A stretch of DNA of 64,000 nt from Clarkia xantiana subsp. parviflora (Eukaryota; Streptophyta; Magnoliopsida; Myrtales; Onagraceae): positions 5,416,839-5,480,838 of the forward strand of contig JAPTYO010000015.1 in the NCBI GenBank assembly GCA_036873135.1, written 5' to 3'. Of this stretch, positions 22,682 through 34,732 are shown piece after piece. The notes below the pieces were generated by a model that saw only the letters and a list, made by a program, of their open reading frames with translations, was not told the DNA's origin and searched no databases. Made by a program: the position numbers and the translations under genes. The stretch's first letter is position 1. Every line of letters begins with the position of its first letter.

Positions 22682-24571
22682 AATTATCTTCATACAATTA
22701 CAAAAGCTCACTTAATTTTTTATTACTAAGTTAATAAATATATAGTAATAATTATCATAATAATAAATAAAAATAGTACAAACAAAGCTTAATACGCAAA
22801 TCATCATATTTTAATTAATCTACATACGTTTTTTTTCTATTAATAAAAGTGAATTAATTTTGGAAAAATATAAGTTAATAATATATATTATCTCATTTTT
22901 TTTTATGGTATTATGTTTAAATTAAAGGGGTAAAATCGCACTCTTTCTAATTTTTTTAATCAATCTCCTAGTCCTGTTCTTTTTTTTGGACAAGTTCCTC
23001 CTAGTTATATTTGAAACTTAGTATATGTATGGTATCATAGACGCTAGAAATTCAGAGGGGGAAATGACCCTCTCTCATCACGACGTGGCCTCGTGTCAGT
23101 ATGAACTTACGTCTTTTGATACAAATCTTTAAATGTTATATATATAATATTTTGATAGGGTTAAATACCAATTAGCTAGCTGAACTTTTACCAAAAGTGC
23201 AAATAGCTAGCTAAACTTTTTTTGAGCATTTAGCTAGCTGGACTTTTTTTAAGTAGCAATTAGCTAGCTTTGTTCATTTTTAATATAAAAAATAATGGAA
23301 TTTCTCTCATGAGGAACACGTGATGTCGATAACAAAAAAAATTCAAACGTCTTACACTTTAACTGTTGGAGATCGGCATAGACTACTCATTTAAGAATTT
23401 CGTAAGATGAATTTACCGCTAGAAAGTGAATCGATTCAAAGAAAATAACGTTGAAGTGCGTTGATAAAAAAATGAATATTCAGAAGAAAAAAAAAAGATT
23501 GATGCAATTTGATTGCGAAAATATGTTAGTACAAATTTCAGTCTGTCATATGCTCTTCACGTGAGAAATTCGGTTAGTTTTTAACCAAAAAGATTAACAG
23601 AGTTATCTAATTGCTACTTTTGGAAAAGTCTGGCTAGCTATTTGCTCCAAAAAAGAGTTTAGCTAGCTATTTGCACTTTCAATGAAAGTTCAGCTAGCTA
23701 TTTGGCATTTAACCCTATTGTGATATTCTCCTTACAATATTAATATGAAGAAGAAGAAATTAAAAGTTTGAAAAGTTATCGAGAGCTTGAGTTGTTAGCT
23801 TATGCGAATGAGAGTTCATCATACAAGGATAATAATAAATAAATAAAAAGTAACTATTAAAGTTTGAATTATATGGCTATATTTTTATTGTGAACAATGT
23901 ATAGACTAGGTGGCCGGCCCACGCTTTGCGGGGTATGTAAATAGTTTAAATTAATTTAATTGTAATTCACTTTACCATTTTTAAATTTTTAATATTACGT
24001 AGTGAAATAGTTTAAATTATTTATATTATGTAAATATAGATTAAGTTGTTGTTGTTTTTATTATATTCTTTAACATATATAATATATACATAAAATATAG
24101 AATAATTTATATATGAAATATATTAAGAAAATGTATTATTTTTTAAGCATTGAAAATTGTTTATTTTTAAAAATAATTATAGGAAAGATAGAAAAAATGG
24201 AGATATATTAATGTATTTGTTGGATAGTTAGCTTAAGTTAACAAAAAAAAATTATATAGTTATCCAATATATAAATAATTTTTTTCCATTTGTACAATAT
24301 ATATAAAAAACTTATGTAATTAGAATTTATTCTTAAGTAATTAATATTGTCAGGTACAAATGATAAGGTGATGATATTTTCATATTTTAATATTTAATTA
24401 AAAAAATAAATGACATTATCTATTCCTTATATAGATATATAATAGTTTTTATTTTTTGCCAAATATATAAATAATAGTTAAATTTTGAAGAGATAACAAA
24501 AAGAAGAACGGTTATTGAAAACTTGTTAATCAAACTTATATTTGTAAATTATAAATTAGCGTATATATATA
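22682..24571. other. AT-rich intergenic DNA containing one MITE
   Basis: Apart from the MITE at 23158-23715 nothing is recognised. Composition is strongly AT-rich with many homopolymer runs. Confidence 0.5.
23158..23715. mobile_element. MITE with 10-bp target duplication, Mutator-like (558 bp)
   Basis: The ends are inverted: GGGTTAAATACC..tagctagctgaactt on the left, and the reverse complement of that pattern ending TTTAACCC on the right. Flanks are tattttgata (23148-23157) and tattgtgata (23716-23725), a 10-bp direct repeat with one mismatch. Each arm is built from several copies of a '(t)tagctagct' plus 'aactttt' phrase spaced about 35 bp apart. No protein is encoded. TSD length suggests a Mutator-like relative. 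Confidence 0.8.
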
Positions 24572-24956
24572 GTATGTGATGGGTTCCGATGTAATCGTTA
24601 GCCCCGTTAACAGTCAATAGACGGCGAGCAAGTCCAGTGGGCCTCGTGAAAGGCCTGGAAGGCCCAAAAGCCCAGTATGAAGGGTCCCGATGTTAGCGAT
24701 CCCGATATATGAGCTGAATGCCCCCGACAAAGAAGCCTCTGAGTAGGCACCGATATGCCTTTGAGAAGGCCCCGATAATAAAGCCCCGAGGAGGCTGGAC
24801 CTGTCTCGTGAGACAAAGGGTCCTGGGTGGTGACCTAGAATGAGATAACTCTGGAGTCCCCGATATGAATTGGGACTTGTGATCAGAGGATAAGACCGAG
24901 AAACCCGCCTACTAGATAGAGTAGTGGGGAGACTGTTAAGATACAGATAACCTCCC

Positions 24957-25062
24957 CCGAGATACGCAGGGCGTGCCTGAGATACGCGGAGAGTGGGCGA
25001 GATACGCGGAGCGTGGGGCGAGATATATGGAATCCCGAACGAGATATGCGGAATCGTGGGTA
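24957..25062 (+). promoter_or_regulatory. U3 repeat cluster upstream of TATA
   Basis: Five to six copies of a ~18-20 bp unit around 'cgagatacgcgga' lie within 150 bp upstream of the TATA box. The same cluster, inverted, is in A2 (48225-48345 and 56903-57023) and A3 (58380-58500). The placement is like an enhancer array; function is inferred. Confidence 0.6.
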
Positions 25063-25091
25063 AAACTGCCAGGCGCGGTTACAGGTAACTG

Positions 25092-25127
25092 GGTAACTTC
25101 CCCTCCTATATAAAGGAGGAAGTTACC
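25092..25127 (+). promoter_or_regulatory. TATA box at the centre of an inverted repeat
   Basis: TATATAAA (25107-25114) is flanked by ggtaacttcc..cctcc and ggagg..aagttacc, giving a stem of about 13 bp with a two-base bulge and the TATA box as loop. The same arrangement is kept in A2 and A3 LTRs despite base changes. Confidence 0.75.
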
Positions 25128-25316
25128 TCAGAAAACACACATTCTAATACGAGCTTAGATTACTGCTTACCACCCCATCATTTATATACTCATTTAAGCA
25201 TCGGAGAGGGATTCTGGGTCACCACCCAGGTCATCCCCTTTTGCAGGATTACGCGGAGCCCAGGAGTTCAAGCTTTCCGTCAAGAACGTAACGAAGCTTC
25301 GCCCGTGATCCAACAT

Positions 25317-25333
25317 TGGCGCCGTCTGTGGGA
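25317..25333 (+). promoter_or_regulatory. A1 primer-binding site
   Basis: tggcgccgtctgtggga begins one base after the LTR. TGGCGCC-type sites are usual in plant Ty3/gypsy elements. I do not assign the tRNA. A2 has TGGCCCC in the same place (reverse strand, 56621-56637). Confidence 0.75.
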
Positions 25334-25368
25334 ACTTACGAAAAGCCAGAATAGTTTCTACTAGATCG

Positions 25369-28300
25369 ATGGCTGGTGGTGGCAAGAAGAAGCAAGTCCA
25401 GGCCGGCAGTTCTCGCCCTGCTGGAACTGTGAATTCCCCGTTGCCGGAGTATGCTGCTGAACAAGGTGAGCACCCAGCTGTTTCTCAAACAGGGGGGCAT
25501 GGTGGAGATTATGAGGTCTCAGTCCGAGACACAGCGGTGAACATGGAGGATATCCCGCGAAGGGAGGTGGATGCTCCTCCAAATCCGGTGGTGCAAAGAG
25601 AGGAAATCCCGCGGAGGGAGGTAGGTGCTTCCTCAAACTCGGAGTTGGCCAAGGCAGTAGCAGATGCTATGCCTATGTTCTTAGCGGCCATGGAAGCTCT
25701 GTTGGACAAGAGAGAGGCTGCCAGGAGGGCAGAGGAGCTGCCTCCACGGGAGGAGTTGCCTCCACCTCCTCCAAGGGAGGTTCAAGAAGAACAAGAGGTT
25801 TAGGAGGTTCAGCCCAGGAATAAGGGTAAGGAACCCGCTCACTTGGAGAAGTTCGTGGTTGATGGTCCCGGACCAGTGCAACACAGGACCATTCCCCTGA
25901 ATGGCCCCATCACCCCCGATCAGGTGGTGAAAATCGTCAACATATGCATGGGCGACCAGAAGCATATGACATCGGAACTGTGGGACCGATCCACTCACCC
26001 TTTCGTTCCACGGCTGCTAGATACTGTCGCCCCGCCAGGGCTAGGCATCCCGACCATCAAGGAGTACGATGGTGAAGGAGACCCGGTTCGCCACGTTCAG
26101 AGGCATGTCCAGGCCTGTATGGGTAGGACCTCGAATGATGACCTCGTGTGTTCGCTGTTCCCGATCACCTTGGGAGAAAGGGCCATGACGTGGTTTTTCA
26201 GCCTACCGCCGGGAAGCATTACGTGCTGGGCCGATATGCACGACCGCATCATCAAGCAGTATCAAGGTCGTAGGCGTCTCTTGAAGAGTGTGAGGTCTTT
26301 GACCCAGGTGGTGCACAGATCCGACGAATCGTTGGCATACTACTACCAACGGTTCACTGCTAGTGCCGCGGAGATCGATGAGGAGATATCGGAGGGAGAA
26401 ACTATCCGCACCTTCCTTCGGAACCTGACTGCTCCGTATGGTTCTGATCTGATGCACAGTGTAGCCGCGAAGGCTTTGTGGAGCATGGAGGCCTTACAAG
26501 CGACGGTGAAGCAGCAGATCGACGTGCAGGAGTCGAAGATTGCTGCCGGAGAGCTTGATCCTCCGAAGTCAGGAAGAGGAAAGCCATCGTCCAAGCTGTC
26601 GGATGATCGCAAATGGAGTGACAAATCGGAGAGAAGCAGGAGCCGTGGTCGCTCCGAGAGAAGGGAGGACAAGCGTCCTCCGAGAAAGGATAACCGCGAG
26701 GGTCGTAACGTGCCCCTCAACAGTTCGATGACCTCTGTGCTAGCGGTGATGGATCGGCAGGGTCTCGCCTGATATCCCCCGAGGAAGGAAGGTGAGTTCT
26801 TGGGAGGACGCTCTGATCGTTATTGTCGGTACCATCGAGCCAATGGTCACGACACAGATAAATGTCGGGAGCTGAAGAAGGAGATAGAAAAGCTGATCCA
26901 GAAGGGGAAGCTTAAGGAGTTCGTCGGAAGGGGAAGGTGCCGATCCCGTTCCAAAACTCGGTCACGGTCTCGTTCCAAGTCCCGCGACCGGTCCCCAAAG
27001 AAGAAGAAGGTTGAGCCGGAATCCTCCAGTGCCAGTAAGGAGAGGCGGGGAACCATTAACGTCATTCACGGAGGAATGGCGGCGGGAGGTGATACCTCCG
27101 CATCTCGGGAAAATTATGCTTCCCGCATCTCTGCTGCTGTGGTGTTAGGGAAAAGGTCCCGGTCGTGGACTGTGAAGGAGGAAATGGTTATTTCTTTTTC
27201 AGCGGAGGATTTGATAGGCGTGGAGAGCCCTCACGAGGACGCCTTGGTTGTGACCTTGGACGTGGATGGATTTGAGATGAAGCGGATCCTAATAGACGGA
27301 GGGAGCTCCTCCGACATTCTTTTCATGGACGCCTTAGAAGCCATGGGAAAGACGAAGAAGGACCTGACACAGGTGAACTTCCCGATGGTGGGATTCTCTG
27401 GTTCTACTTCCTACCCATTGTGGATGATTACCTTACCGGTGGAGTTCGGTAGTGGCTGGAAGATGGAAAGGCGGAACGTGGATTTCGTCGTGGTAGAGTC
27501 TGCGGGGACGTATAACGCTATCATCGGGAGGACCACCATCAACCCTCTCATGGCAGTTGCCTCGACCGTCCACCAGAAGATGAAGTTCCCGACTGACAAT
27601 GGGGTCGGAGAGGTCAAGGGTGACCAGGTGGCGTCACGAAGGTGTTATGTTAACGCCACCCGAAGGAGAAGGAGGGAAGCCATGGCTGTCCTGCAGACTG
27701 ATGCCGATCCTCGAGAGGAGTTTGGGCGTCCCGCCCCCATGGAGGATCTGAAAGAGGTCGAGATTGACGGACCTCAAAGGAAGGTGAAGATCGGGTCTGC
27801 TTTGTCGGAGGAAAGAGCCCGAGAATTGATTGAGCTCTTGAAGGAGTTTAAGGAGCTGTTTGCCTGGTCCCCGAGCAATATGCCAGGAATTAGTCCCGAC
27901 GTGATAGTGCACGAGCTGAAGATTGATCCCGCGATCAAGCCTATCGCGCAGAGGAGGCGTCCGATGGGTGCGGACAAGAGGATCGCGATCTAGCAGGAAG
28001 TGGGCAGGTTGCTCGACGCTGGATTCATCAAGGAGCTCCGATTCCATACTTGGGTCGCTAACCCAGTCCTGGTAAGGAAGAGTAATGGGAAGTGGCGAAT
28101 GTGTGTCGATTTCTGCGACTTGAACAAAGCCTGCCCGAAGGATTGTTATCCGCTCCTAAGGATTGATCAATTGGTGGATGCCACATCGGGACATGAGCTG
28201 CTGAGCTTCATGGATGCTTATTCTGGTTACAACCAGATCAAGATGGCGAAAGAGGATGCCCCCCATACGGCCTTCAATGCTGATAGTGACGTCTATCACT

Positions 28301-31017
28301 ACGACGTTATGCCCTTCGAGTTGATCAATGCTGGAGCAACTTACCAGAGAATGGTGAACAAGTTGTTCGGAGACATGCTGGGAAAGACCATGGAGGCTTA
28401 TGTGGATTACATTCTGGTGAAGTCCCGACAGGCGGGAGACCATGTTCAAAATTTGGCGGCGGCGTTTGAGCGGATGAAGTTTCATCAGGTTCGTTTGAAC
28501 CCGGACAAGTGTGCTTTCGGGGTGAACTCAGGGAAATTCCTGGGATTTATGGTAAGCCAAAGGGGAATCGAGGTGAATCCCGAAAAGTTGAGAGCAATCG
28601 AGGAGATGCAGTCTCCGAAAACCCATCGGGAGGTCCAGGTGCTGAATGGACGATTGGCCGCGATGAATCGTTTCCTATCCAAGGCGAGTGACCGAGCCAT
28701 GCCATTTTTTGATGTGCTAAGGGCCCACAAGAAGTTCGAATGGTCCGACAAGTGCGAGGAGGCATTCCAAGCACTTAAGCAACACCTCCGTACCCTCCCG
28801 CCGTTGGCGAAACCGGTTCCAGGCGAGCCGCTTTATCTCTATTTGGCTGTTTCTGAAGTTGCTGTTAGTTCTGTTTTAATAAAGATTGTCAAGGGCAACC
28901 AAGTTCCTGTTTATTATGTAAGCAAGGCGTTTGCCAAATCTGAAATGAATTATCCCGCTATTGAGAAGTATCTCTTTGCGTTGATTGTTGCTGCTCGAAA
29001 GCTACAACCTTACTTCCATGCCCACGAGGTTACGGTGTTAACTAATCAGCCCTTGAAGCACTTTTTGAACCGACCGGAGGCGTCGGGGAGATTGGTGAAA
29101 TGGGCCATCGAGCTTACGGAGTTCCGTATTCATTTTGCTCCAAGAACCGCTATTAAGGGCCAGGCATTGGCAGATTTTATAGCTGAGTCTACAGCACCCG
29201 ATCTGGAAGAAGCAGGTCCTGTAAAGGGGGCAACCATGGAAATCCCAATAGCAGAATAGCCAGGACAGCCAAATGAGAAGAACAATTGGGAGATGTACAC
29301 TGATGGTTCATCTAGTGTAGAAGGATCGGGGGCGGGATTCGTATTGATACCGCCCGGTGGAGGCGAGCCCTTGCGATATGCCTTGGCCTTGACATTTAGG
29401 GCCACCAACAATGAAGCTGAGTATGAGGCTCTCATCACGGGCCTTAAAATCGCCAAAGGTACGGGAGTTGATCATTTAAAGGTGAAGTGTGATGCTAGCC
29501 TGATCGTGAATCAAGTCCAAGGGAACTATGAAGCCAAGAGCCCGACAATGAGGAAGTATTTGCACGAGGTGCAGACTTTGAAGGGAAGCTTCAAAAGTTT
29601 CGACATTGAGGCAATCCCGAGGGAAGAAAATGCGGAGGCAGACGCCTTAAGCAAGTTTGCTCTGGGAGTGGCTCCCGAGGAGAATCGGAAGGTACACTTT
29701 CTGGAGAGAGTAATTATCTCAACCATCGATCCGTCGGAGGTTTGCGCTATTGAAGCAGGATCGGAGGAAGAAGAGAAGCCCACCTGGATGACCCCGATAG
29801 TCACATACCTTACTACGGGGGCACTCCCCGATGATGAAGTGGCAGCTGTTAGGTTGCGTCGAATCGTGAGCAACTACGTGATGGTGGATAACCAGTTATA
29901 CAAGTGGGGGCATATAAAGCCTTTTCTGAAATGTGTGGCGGAGCCTGATACGAATCGGGTCCTGAGAGAGTTGCACGAGGGAGTCGCGGCCTGTCATGAA
30001 GGGGCCCGATCCATTGTGAGGAAAGCGTTGAATCTAGGCTACTATTGTCCTTCGATGAACAAAGAAGCGACAGCAATGGTCCAATCCTGTGATGCATGCC
30101 AGAGGTACGCTCCGAATATCGTGGCTCCTGCCGCGGACTTGATGTCCATCAGAAGTGCTTGGCCCTTCGCGCAGTGGGGCATTGACTTGGTAGGACCTCT
30201 TCCACAAGCGAAAGGTCAGTGCAAGTATTTACTCGTAGCCATCGACTACTTCTCGAAGTGGATAGAGGCTAAGGCGTTGGCCAAGACGACGGGGCAGCAG
30301 ATCCTCAAGTTCCTTCAAACTCAGATCGTATCCCGGTACGGGGTTCCTCGAGTGTTGATCAGCGATAATGGCCCTCCGTTCAATGGGGCTCAGTTGAAGG
30401 AGTACCTGGAGGAATTGAACATTGAGCATCGGGCAGCTTCCGTCCACCATGCTCAGACTAATGGCCAAGTCGAATCAGCCAACAAGATCGTGATTGATGG
30501 CTTGAAGAAGAGGGTCTATGCCTTGCAGGGTCATTGGCTAGATGAGCTTGAAAACGTGCTGTGGGCTGTTAGAACAACACCCAAGCAATCGACGGGGGAG
30601 ACTCCGTTTGGCCTTGTTTACGGCACGGAGGCAGTTGCTCCCGTGGAAATAGCGGTGGCGTCCCATCGCAGGAGGTATTACGAGCCTCTGACGAACGACG
30701 AAATGAGACGTTTGGATTTAGACTTGCTCGAAGAGAAAAGGTGGAAGGCTGATGAAGTTCAGGCTCAGATGCGTCTGGCAACAGCCCGGTATTATAATCG
30801 GCGTGTCAAGTCCCGACAATTCTTCGTTGGAGAACTTGTCTGGCGGAGGAACGAGTTCGTTCATCAAGATCGGATCAACAAGCTATCACCGAAATGGGAG
30901 GGACCTTACAAGATTGTAGGGATGCCAGCCCCGAATGCGTACAAACTAGAGGACCTTGATGGCAAGACGCTGAAACATTCCTTCAGTGGCGCACACTTGA
31001 AGAAGTATCATGTTTGA
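25369..31017 (+). pseudogene. A1 gag-pol polyprotein with four in-frame stops
   Basis: One frame of about 1882 codons runs from ATG 25369 to TGA 31015-31017. Capsid-like gag (about residues 160-420) is followed by a CX2HX4HX4C knuckle (CRYHRANGHDTDKC, near 487), an RS-rich stretch (about 523-548), protease (IDGGSSSD near 643), RT, a first RNase H, a second RNase H (YTDGSSSVEGSG near 1310), and integrase with D1606, D1666 and E1702 (D-35-E). The two RNase H domains indicate the Tat lineage. Stops lie at 25801 (TAG), 26770 (TGA), 27991 (TAG) and 29257 (TAG). The RT active site reads YVDY (1011-1014) instead of YVDD, so catalysis is lost as well. Expected products would be a particle protein and the replication and integration enzymes. 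Confidence 0.93.
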
Positions 31018-31136
31018 TATTAAGTCGCCGTGAATGGCGCAAGTTATCTATCGATCCGATGTAAGCAAAGCTTTGAGTTATTAATGAATAAAGGAAGTTG
31101 CTTCTGATCAAATTGCGTTTAGATTCATTCTAACTG

Positions 31137-31700
31137 TTAGTAAGACGTCCCGAAGGGCGCGATAAAAGCCTTTCGAGGTATGGACAAAAGCCCTACGGGG
31201 TATGAGTAAGTCGTCTTTATGATGCAACCAAAAGCCTTTCGAGGTATGGACAAAAGCCCCACGGGGAATGAGTAAGTCGTCTTTATGATGCAACCAAAAG
31301 CCTAGGTATGAAAAAGCCCTAACGGGTCCGCATAAGTCGTCCATATGATGCAGCAAAAAGCCTTAAAGGGTACGATTAAGTCGTCTGGAATGACGCGATA
31401 AAAGCCCTAAGGGGTACGATTAAGTCGTCTAGAATGGCGCGATAAAAGCCTTAATGGATGCGAAAAATCATCTTAAGTGATGTACAAAATTGCCTTGAAA
31501 GGCATGGATGAGAAACCTTAAGTGGTAAAGTCCCGAGGAAAATGTCGCGAAAGACATACGAAATTACATTAAATGATATGGATGAGAAACCTTAAGTGGT
31601 GAAATCCCGAGTAAAGCATCGAAAGGATGTATGAAGTCATCTTAAGTGATGCGTCGGAACGTTTTAAGTAACGGATCTAAAGTCGCTTTAAATAGCGCAA
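31137..31700 (+). repeat. A1 tandem repeats after pol
   Basis: Repeated 'aagtcgtc', 'gataaaagcc' and 'ggggta' phrases recur with a period of about 45-70 bp. Two copies of a 'gagaaaccttaagtgg..gtcccgag' unit lie near 31510-31610. That last unit is the one multiplied to 12 copies in A2 and 6 in A3. Confidence 0.85.
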
Positions 31701-31823
31701 CGATTGTCGGGACCAAAACAGATGGAAGGAATTTCTTATAAGGGCTCAAAGGCCTAAAGGTTCCGATACAAAAGATAAGGAGTATACAAGGAGGAAAATT
31801 ACAAGGACTTAAAGAATAGAACA

Positions 31824-34557
31824 TTAAACTTGGTCCTTGTTGGAAGTTGGGTCCTCAGCAGCTTCGGAGGGAGCAGGAATCGAGGGGGCCTGGGCAGAAG
31901 GCTCCGCAGTCCGCGGAGTCGGGTCCGTGGCACCTGAAGGAGGATCAGCCTCATCACTCTCCGCGGGGAGGCTGAAGTACTTCTCCGCGATAGGGGCGAG
32001 GGTCTCGGACTTCTTGAAGTCGATGGAATCCTCGTATGCCGTATAGAGCTCCTCGACGGCATTGAACAAAACGTTCTCCACCTCGGTTTTGCAGAACCCC
32101 ACGGCATCCGCCTGGAAATCATCGGAGTTCCGATACTCCTCGCGACCCTCTTGGCGACCCTCCTCGCGGCTTTGAGCCTTCTCCTCAGCCAGCTTGGCAA
32201 GAAACTCAGCCTTCTCAGCCTCGAGCTTCGCCTTAGCTTCCTCAAGTCCCGCTTTGGCTTCCGCGAGAGCTTCCGCGAGAACGTCCTTTTCGTGGACGAG
32301 CTGCCTCTTCTCCGCCTCGTGCCGCCGCTGTTCCTCCTAGAGCATCCTCCGCTCCCGACGCAGCACGACCTCATGATCTTGGACCTGCTTGTGCAGGCCC
32401 AGAGCCTTCTCGCCAAGGAGGGCCTGCTCCTTGGCTATCTTATTCCTGGCCGCTACAGCCTCGTCGAGGTCCGCTTGGAGCTTGGCCAACGCGTCGGGGG
32501 TCCGACTTGGCTTGTGCCTCCTCCAAAGCACCCTTCAGAGCCAAGATGAAGCCAAAGCAGCGCTGCTGGTCTGCGGTTTCCTAAGACGAAAGAAAAAAAA
32601 AGAATTAAAATCCGATAATCGAAGGCAAGAACAATGAAGGAAAGAATAAAAGCGAGAGTAAAGTTTTACCTCCATCCGACGGATAGCCATATTGCGGAGC
32701 TCCTCCTCGATATCCTCCCGCGCCAAGGAGATTGGGCGCCTCAAGGCTGGTGGAATTGACCCTGCCAGCAGATGCAGGGCCAATTCAGGCTGAAGGTCTC
32801 CCCGATGAAGTGAGACCCCTTGGAGAGACTCGATCGGGTTCCAGGGAACCGTCTCCTGGTCGGGGGTGAAAACCTTGTAAAGATTCTCGTCCACGGGGAG
32901 AGGAGGGATGACCCTGGAAGCCTCAGTCGAAGGAGCCACCTCAGTCGGAGGAGGCTCGGGAGTCGGAGAGCGGAACTCCGGGGGAAGACTCCGAGACACG
33001 TCCTCCACAGTCGGCCTCAGGATGCTACGACCAGGCCTTTGGCGGGGAAGCAGGCCGCCTTCATTTGGCTCCTCGGAGGAGGGGGAAGCCTCCAAGTTGG
33101 TCACCTGACGGAACTGAGCTTCCGTCGGGGCATCCTCCATCATCGGCTCCTGTGGAGTCGCGGCCCTTGCTGGAGTAGCAGCCTTCCTCGGAGTGAGAGC
33201 CTCCGATGGACCTGCGGTTGCGGGACGAATGAAATCAGGCAGAGTATTATGAGGGCACCAGATGATTAGGCGCGCGAGATGTTGGTCCTTTCCAAAGAAG
33301 TTGTAGTATCCCGCCTTGAGGACGCGGGGGGTTTCTCCTCGAAATATATACTTAATTTCTCGGACCCGCGACTCCCGATCAGCGGGGATAAACTCCTCGG
33401 GAACCAACCTCCTATATTTCTTAATAGCGAGGCGAACACGCTTACCTTCCTCAGCAGTGGTGACACCGAAGGCTTGGTCTATCTCCTCCCTTCTGGCCCG
33501 CTTGGCCGTCCCGATCTGCTCTTCAGTCGGAGGAGCAGCAGAAGAGGAAGCTCCCTTCTTCAAAGACTTTCGCTTCCGCTTGGAGCCACCCATGACGGCA
33601 TCGGTCTCCCCCTGCTTCAACACGAGATGGGTCAGCAGAGAAGCCTTCTTGGCTGCAAAAATGAAAATACAAAGTGGTTAGAAGTGTTACCTAGATAACC
33701 AAATCCTTGGAAACGGAATCGAGGAGCTGGACTCCGATCTGGATCAAGTCTCTCTCCACGAGCTTGTTGGCGTCGAGGGGAACGAAGGATTCCCCCCAAC
33801 GGTAAAGCTGGACCAGCTGGAGAGTGTTGAAGTTATCCTCGGTGTAGACTTCGAGCTTGGGGGCAGGGTCCGCCACAACCTCCCATCGGGGCCATGGGAT
33901 AGAGCTGTTCTGGACGAAGAAGTAATACTTCTTCCATCCGCTATTGTCGGACCCTGAGTCGCGAATGAGCACCCAATCCTTATTGAACTTCCAGGTCTCA
34001 GCATCCCAGCCGAACCGTGAAAGTTGCTCTTTTGTCCATTTGGGGAGTCGGGGAGAGAAGGAGCAAACACCAGCCTTATTACACTTCATTCCGTAGAAGG
34101 TGCGGAAGAGTAGCAAACTGTACGTCCACCGCTGGCGGAGGCACAGAACCTGGAAAGCGTTCCACACGCGGATGGCATGTGGAGAGAAGGTGCAGGGATG
34201 CGTCTGGTAGAAGTTGCACATCTCCACCAGGCTCCCGCAAAAAGGGAATCGAATCCCAGCGTTTACCTGCCCGGTGGAGACGAACACCTCTCATTCCCGA
34301 GGACGCGTGACAACCTGGTGGTTGGGTGAGACTCGTAAGGGAAGCGGGGTTCCCAGTCTGAAGTAATACAGCCTTCTCGGAGGGCAGCCTCATACGAGGT
34401 CTCAGAAATTTCGTTAACGGCAAGCTCAAAGACAAAAGGGGTCCTTTCCCCGGAACTGGCCTCGTCTAAAAACGGCCACAGACAGAAAACTTAAGAAAGG
34501 AGGAGAAGGTAATGTCAGCAAATCCTGAAAGCAGAGAATCGAAACCTTACCAGACAT
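31824..34557 (-). pseudogene. A1 antisense gene: transposase-like domain, basic linker, coiled coil
   Basis: The gene runs against gag-pol and begins at ATG 34557-34555. GT-AG introns are visible at 34550-34466, 33690-33653 and 32669-32581. Exon 2 carries a domain with 'IRFPFCGSLVEMC', 'AIRVWNAFQVLC' and 'WTYSLLLFRTFYGMKC' (34250-34060), like the plant 'putative gypsy type transposon' family (Pfam Transposase_28, from memory). Exon 3 has basic clusters (GGSKRKRKSLKKG, KRARRE) that could direct nuclear entry, then a P/E-rich linker. The last exon is a long coiled coil rich in EEAKAKLEAEKAEF-type heptads and ends at 31824. TGA at 34291-34293, TAG at 32337-32339 and frame breaks near 34380 and 32480 disable it. 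Function is unknown; such antisense ORFs are known from Tat elements (Grande, Retand). Confidence 0.75.
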
Positions 34558-34724
34558 AGTTGATGATTGCTCGGAAAGGATGAAGAAAGATATGAGAAGG
34601 GCTGGAGGCCTTGGATCACTGGAAGAGCAGACGAAAGTTGGAGAAGAAGCTTCGAGGTTTGAAAATGGCAGAATTTCCAAAAATCAAAATGGTAGAGAAG
34701 AAGTGAATAGTGCCAGGGTTTTGG

Positions 34725-34732
34725 CTTTTATA
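34725..34732 (-). promoter_or_regulatory. Antisense promoter TATA box of A1
   Basis: TATAAAAG on the minus strand lies about 170 bp upstream of the antisense ATG. A2 (49214-49220) and A3 (59322-59329) have TATAAAAGCTAAGA-type sequence at the matching place, 84-90 bp from their ATG, which supports a real promoter. Confidence 0.6.

Larger units (their letters stand above)
24577..25315 (+). repeat. A1 5' LTR (739 bp)
   Basis: Starts TGATGGGTTCC and ends GTGATCCAACA. It contains an array of gagatacgcgga-type units (24957-25062), a TATA box in a palindrome (25092-25127), and downstream 'gcatcggagaggg', which is shared with family B LTRs. Confidence 0.93.

Noticed and set aside
29257..29259. Programmed stop readthrough between the first and second RNase H of family A
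   Set aside because: A1 and A3 stops are in different CAG codons (29257 and 62547), and A2 has a sense codon at both, so these are independent mutations.
32151..33698. Plus-strand frames opposite the A1 antisense gene
   Set aside because: They are shadows of the minus-strand gene; the minus strand shows shared domain, splice sites and coiled coil.
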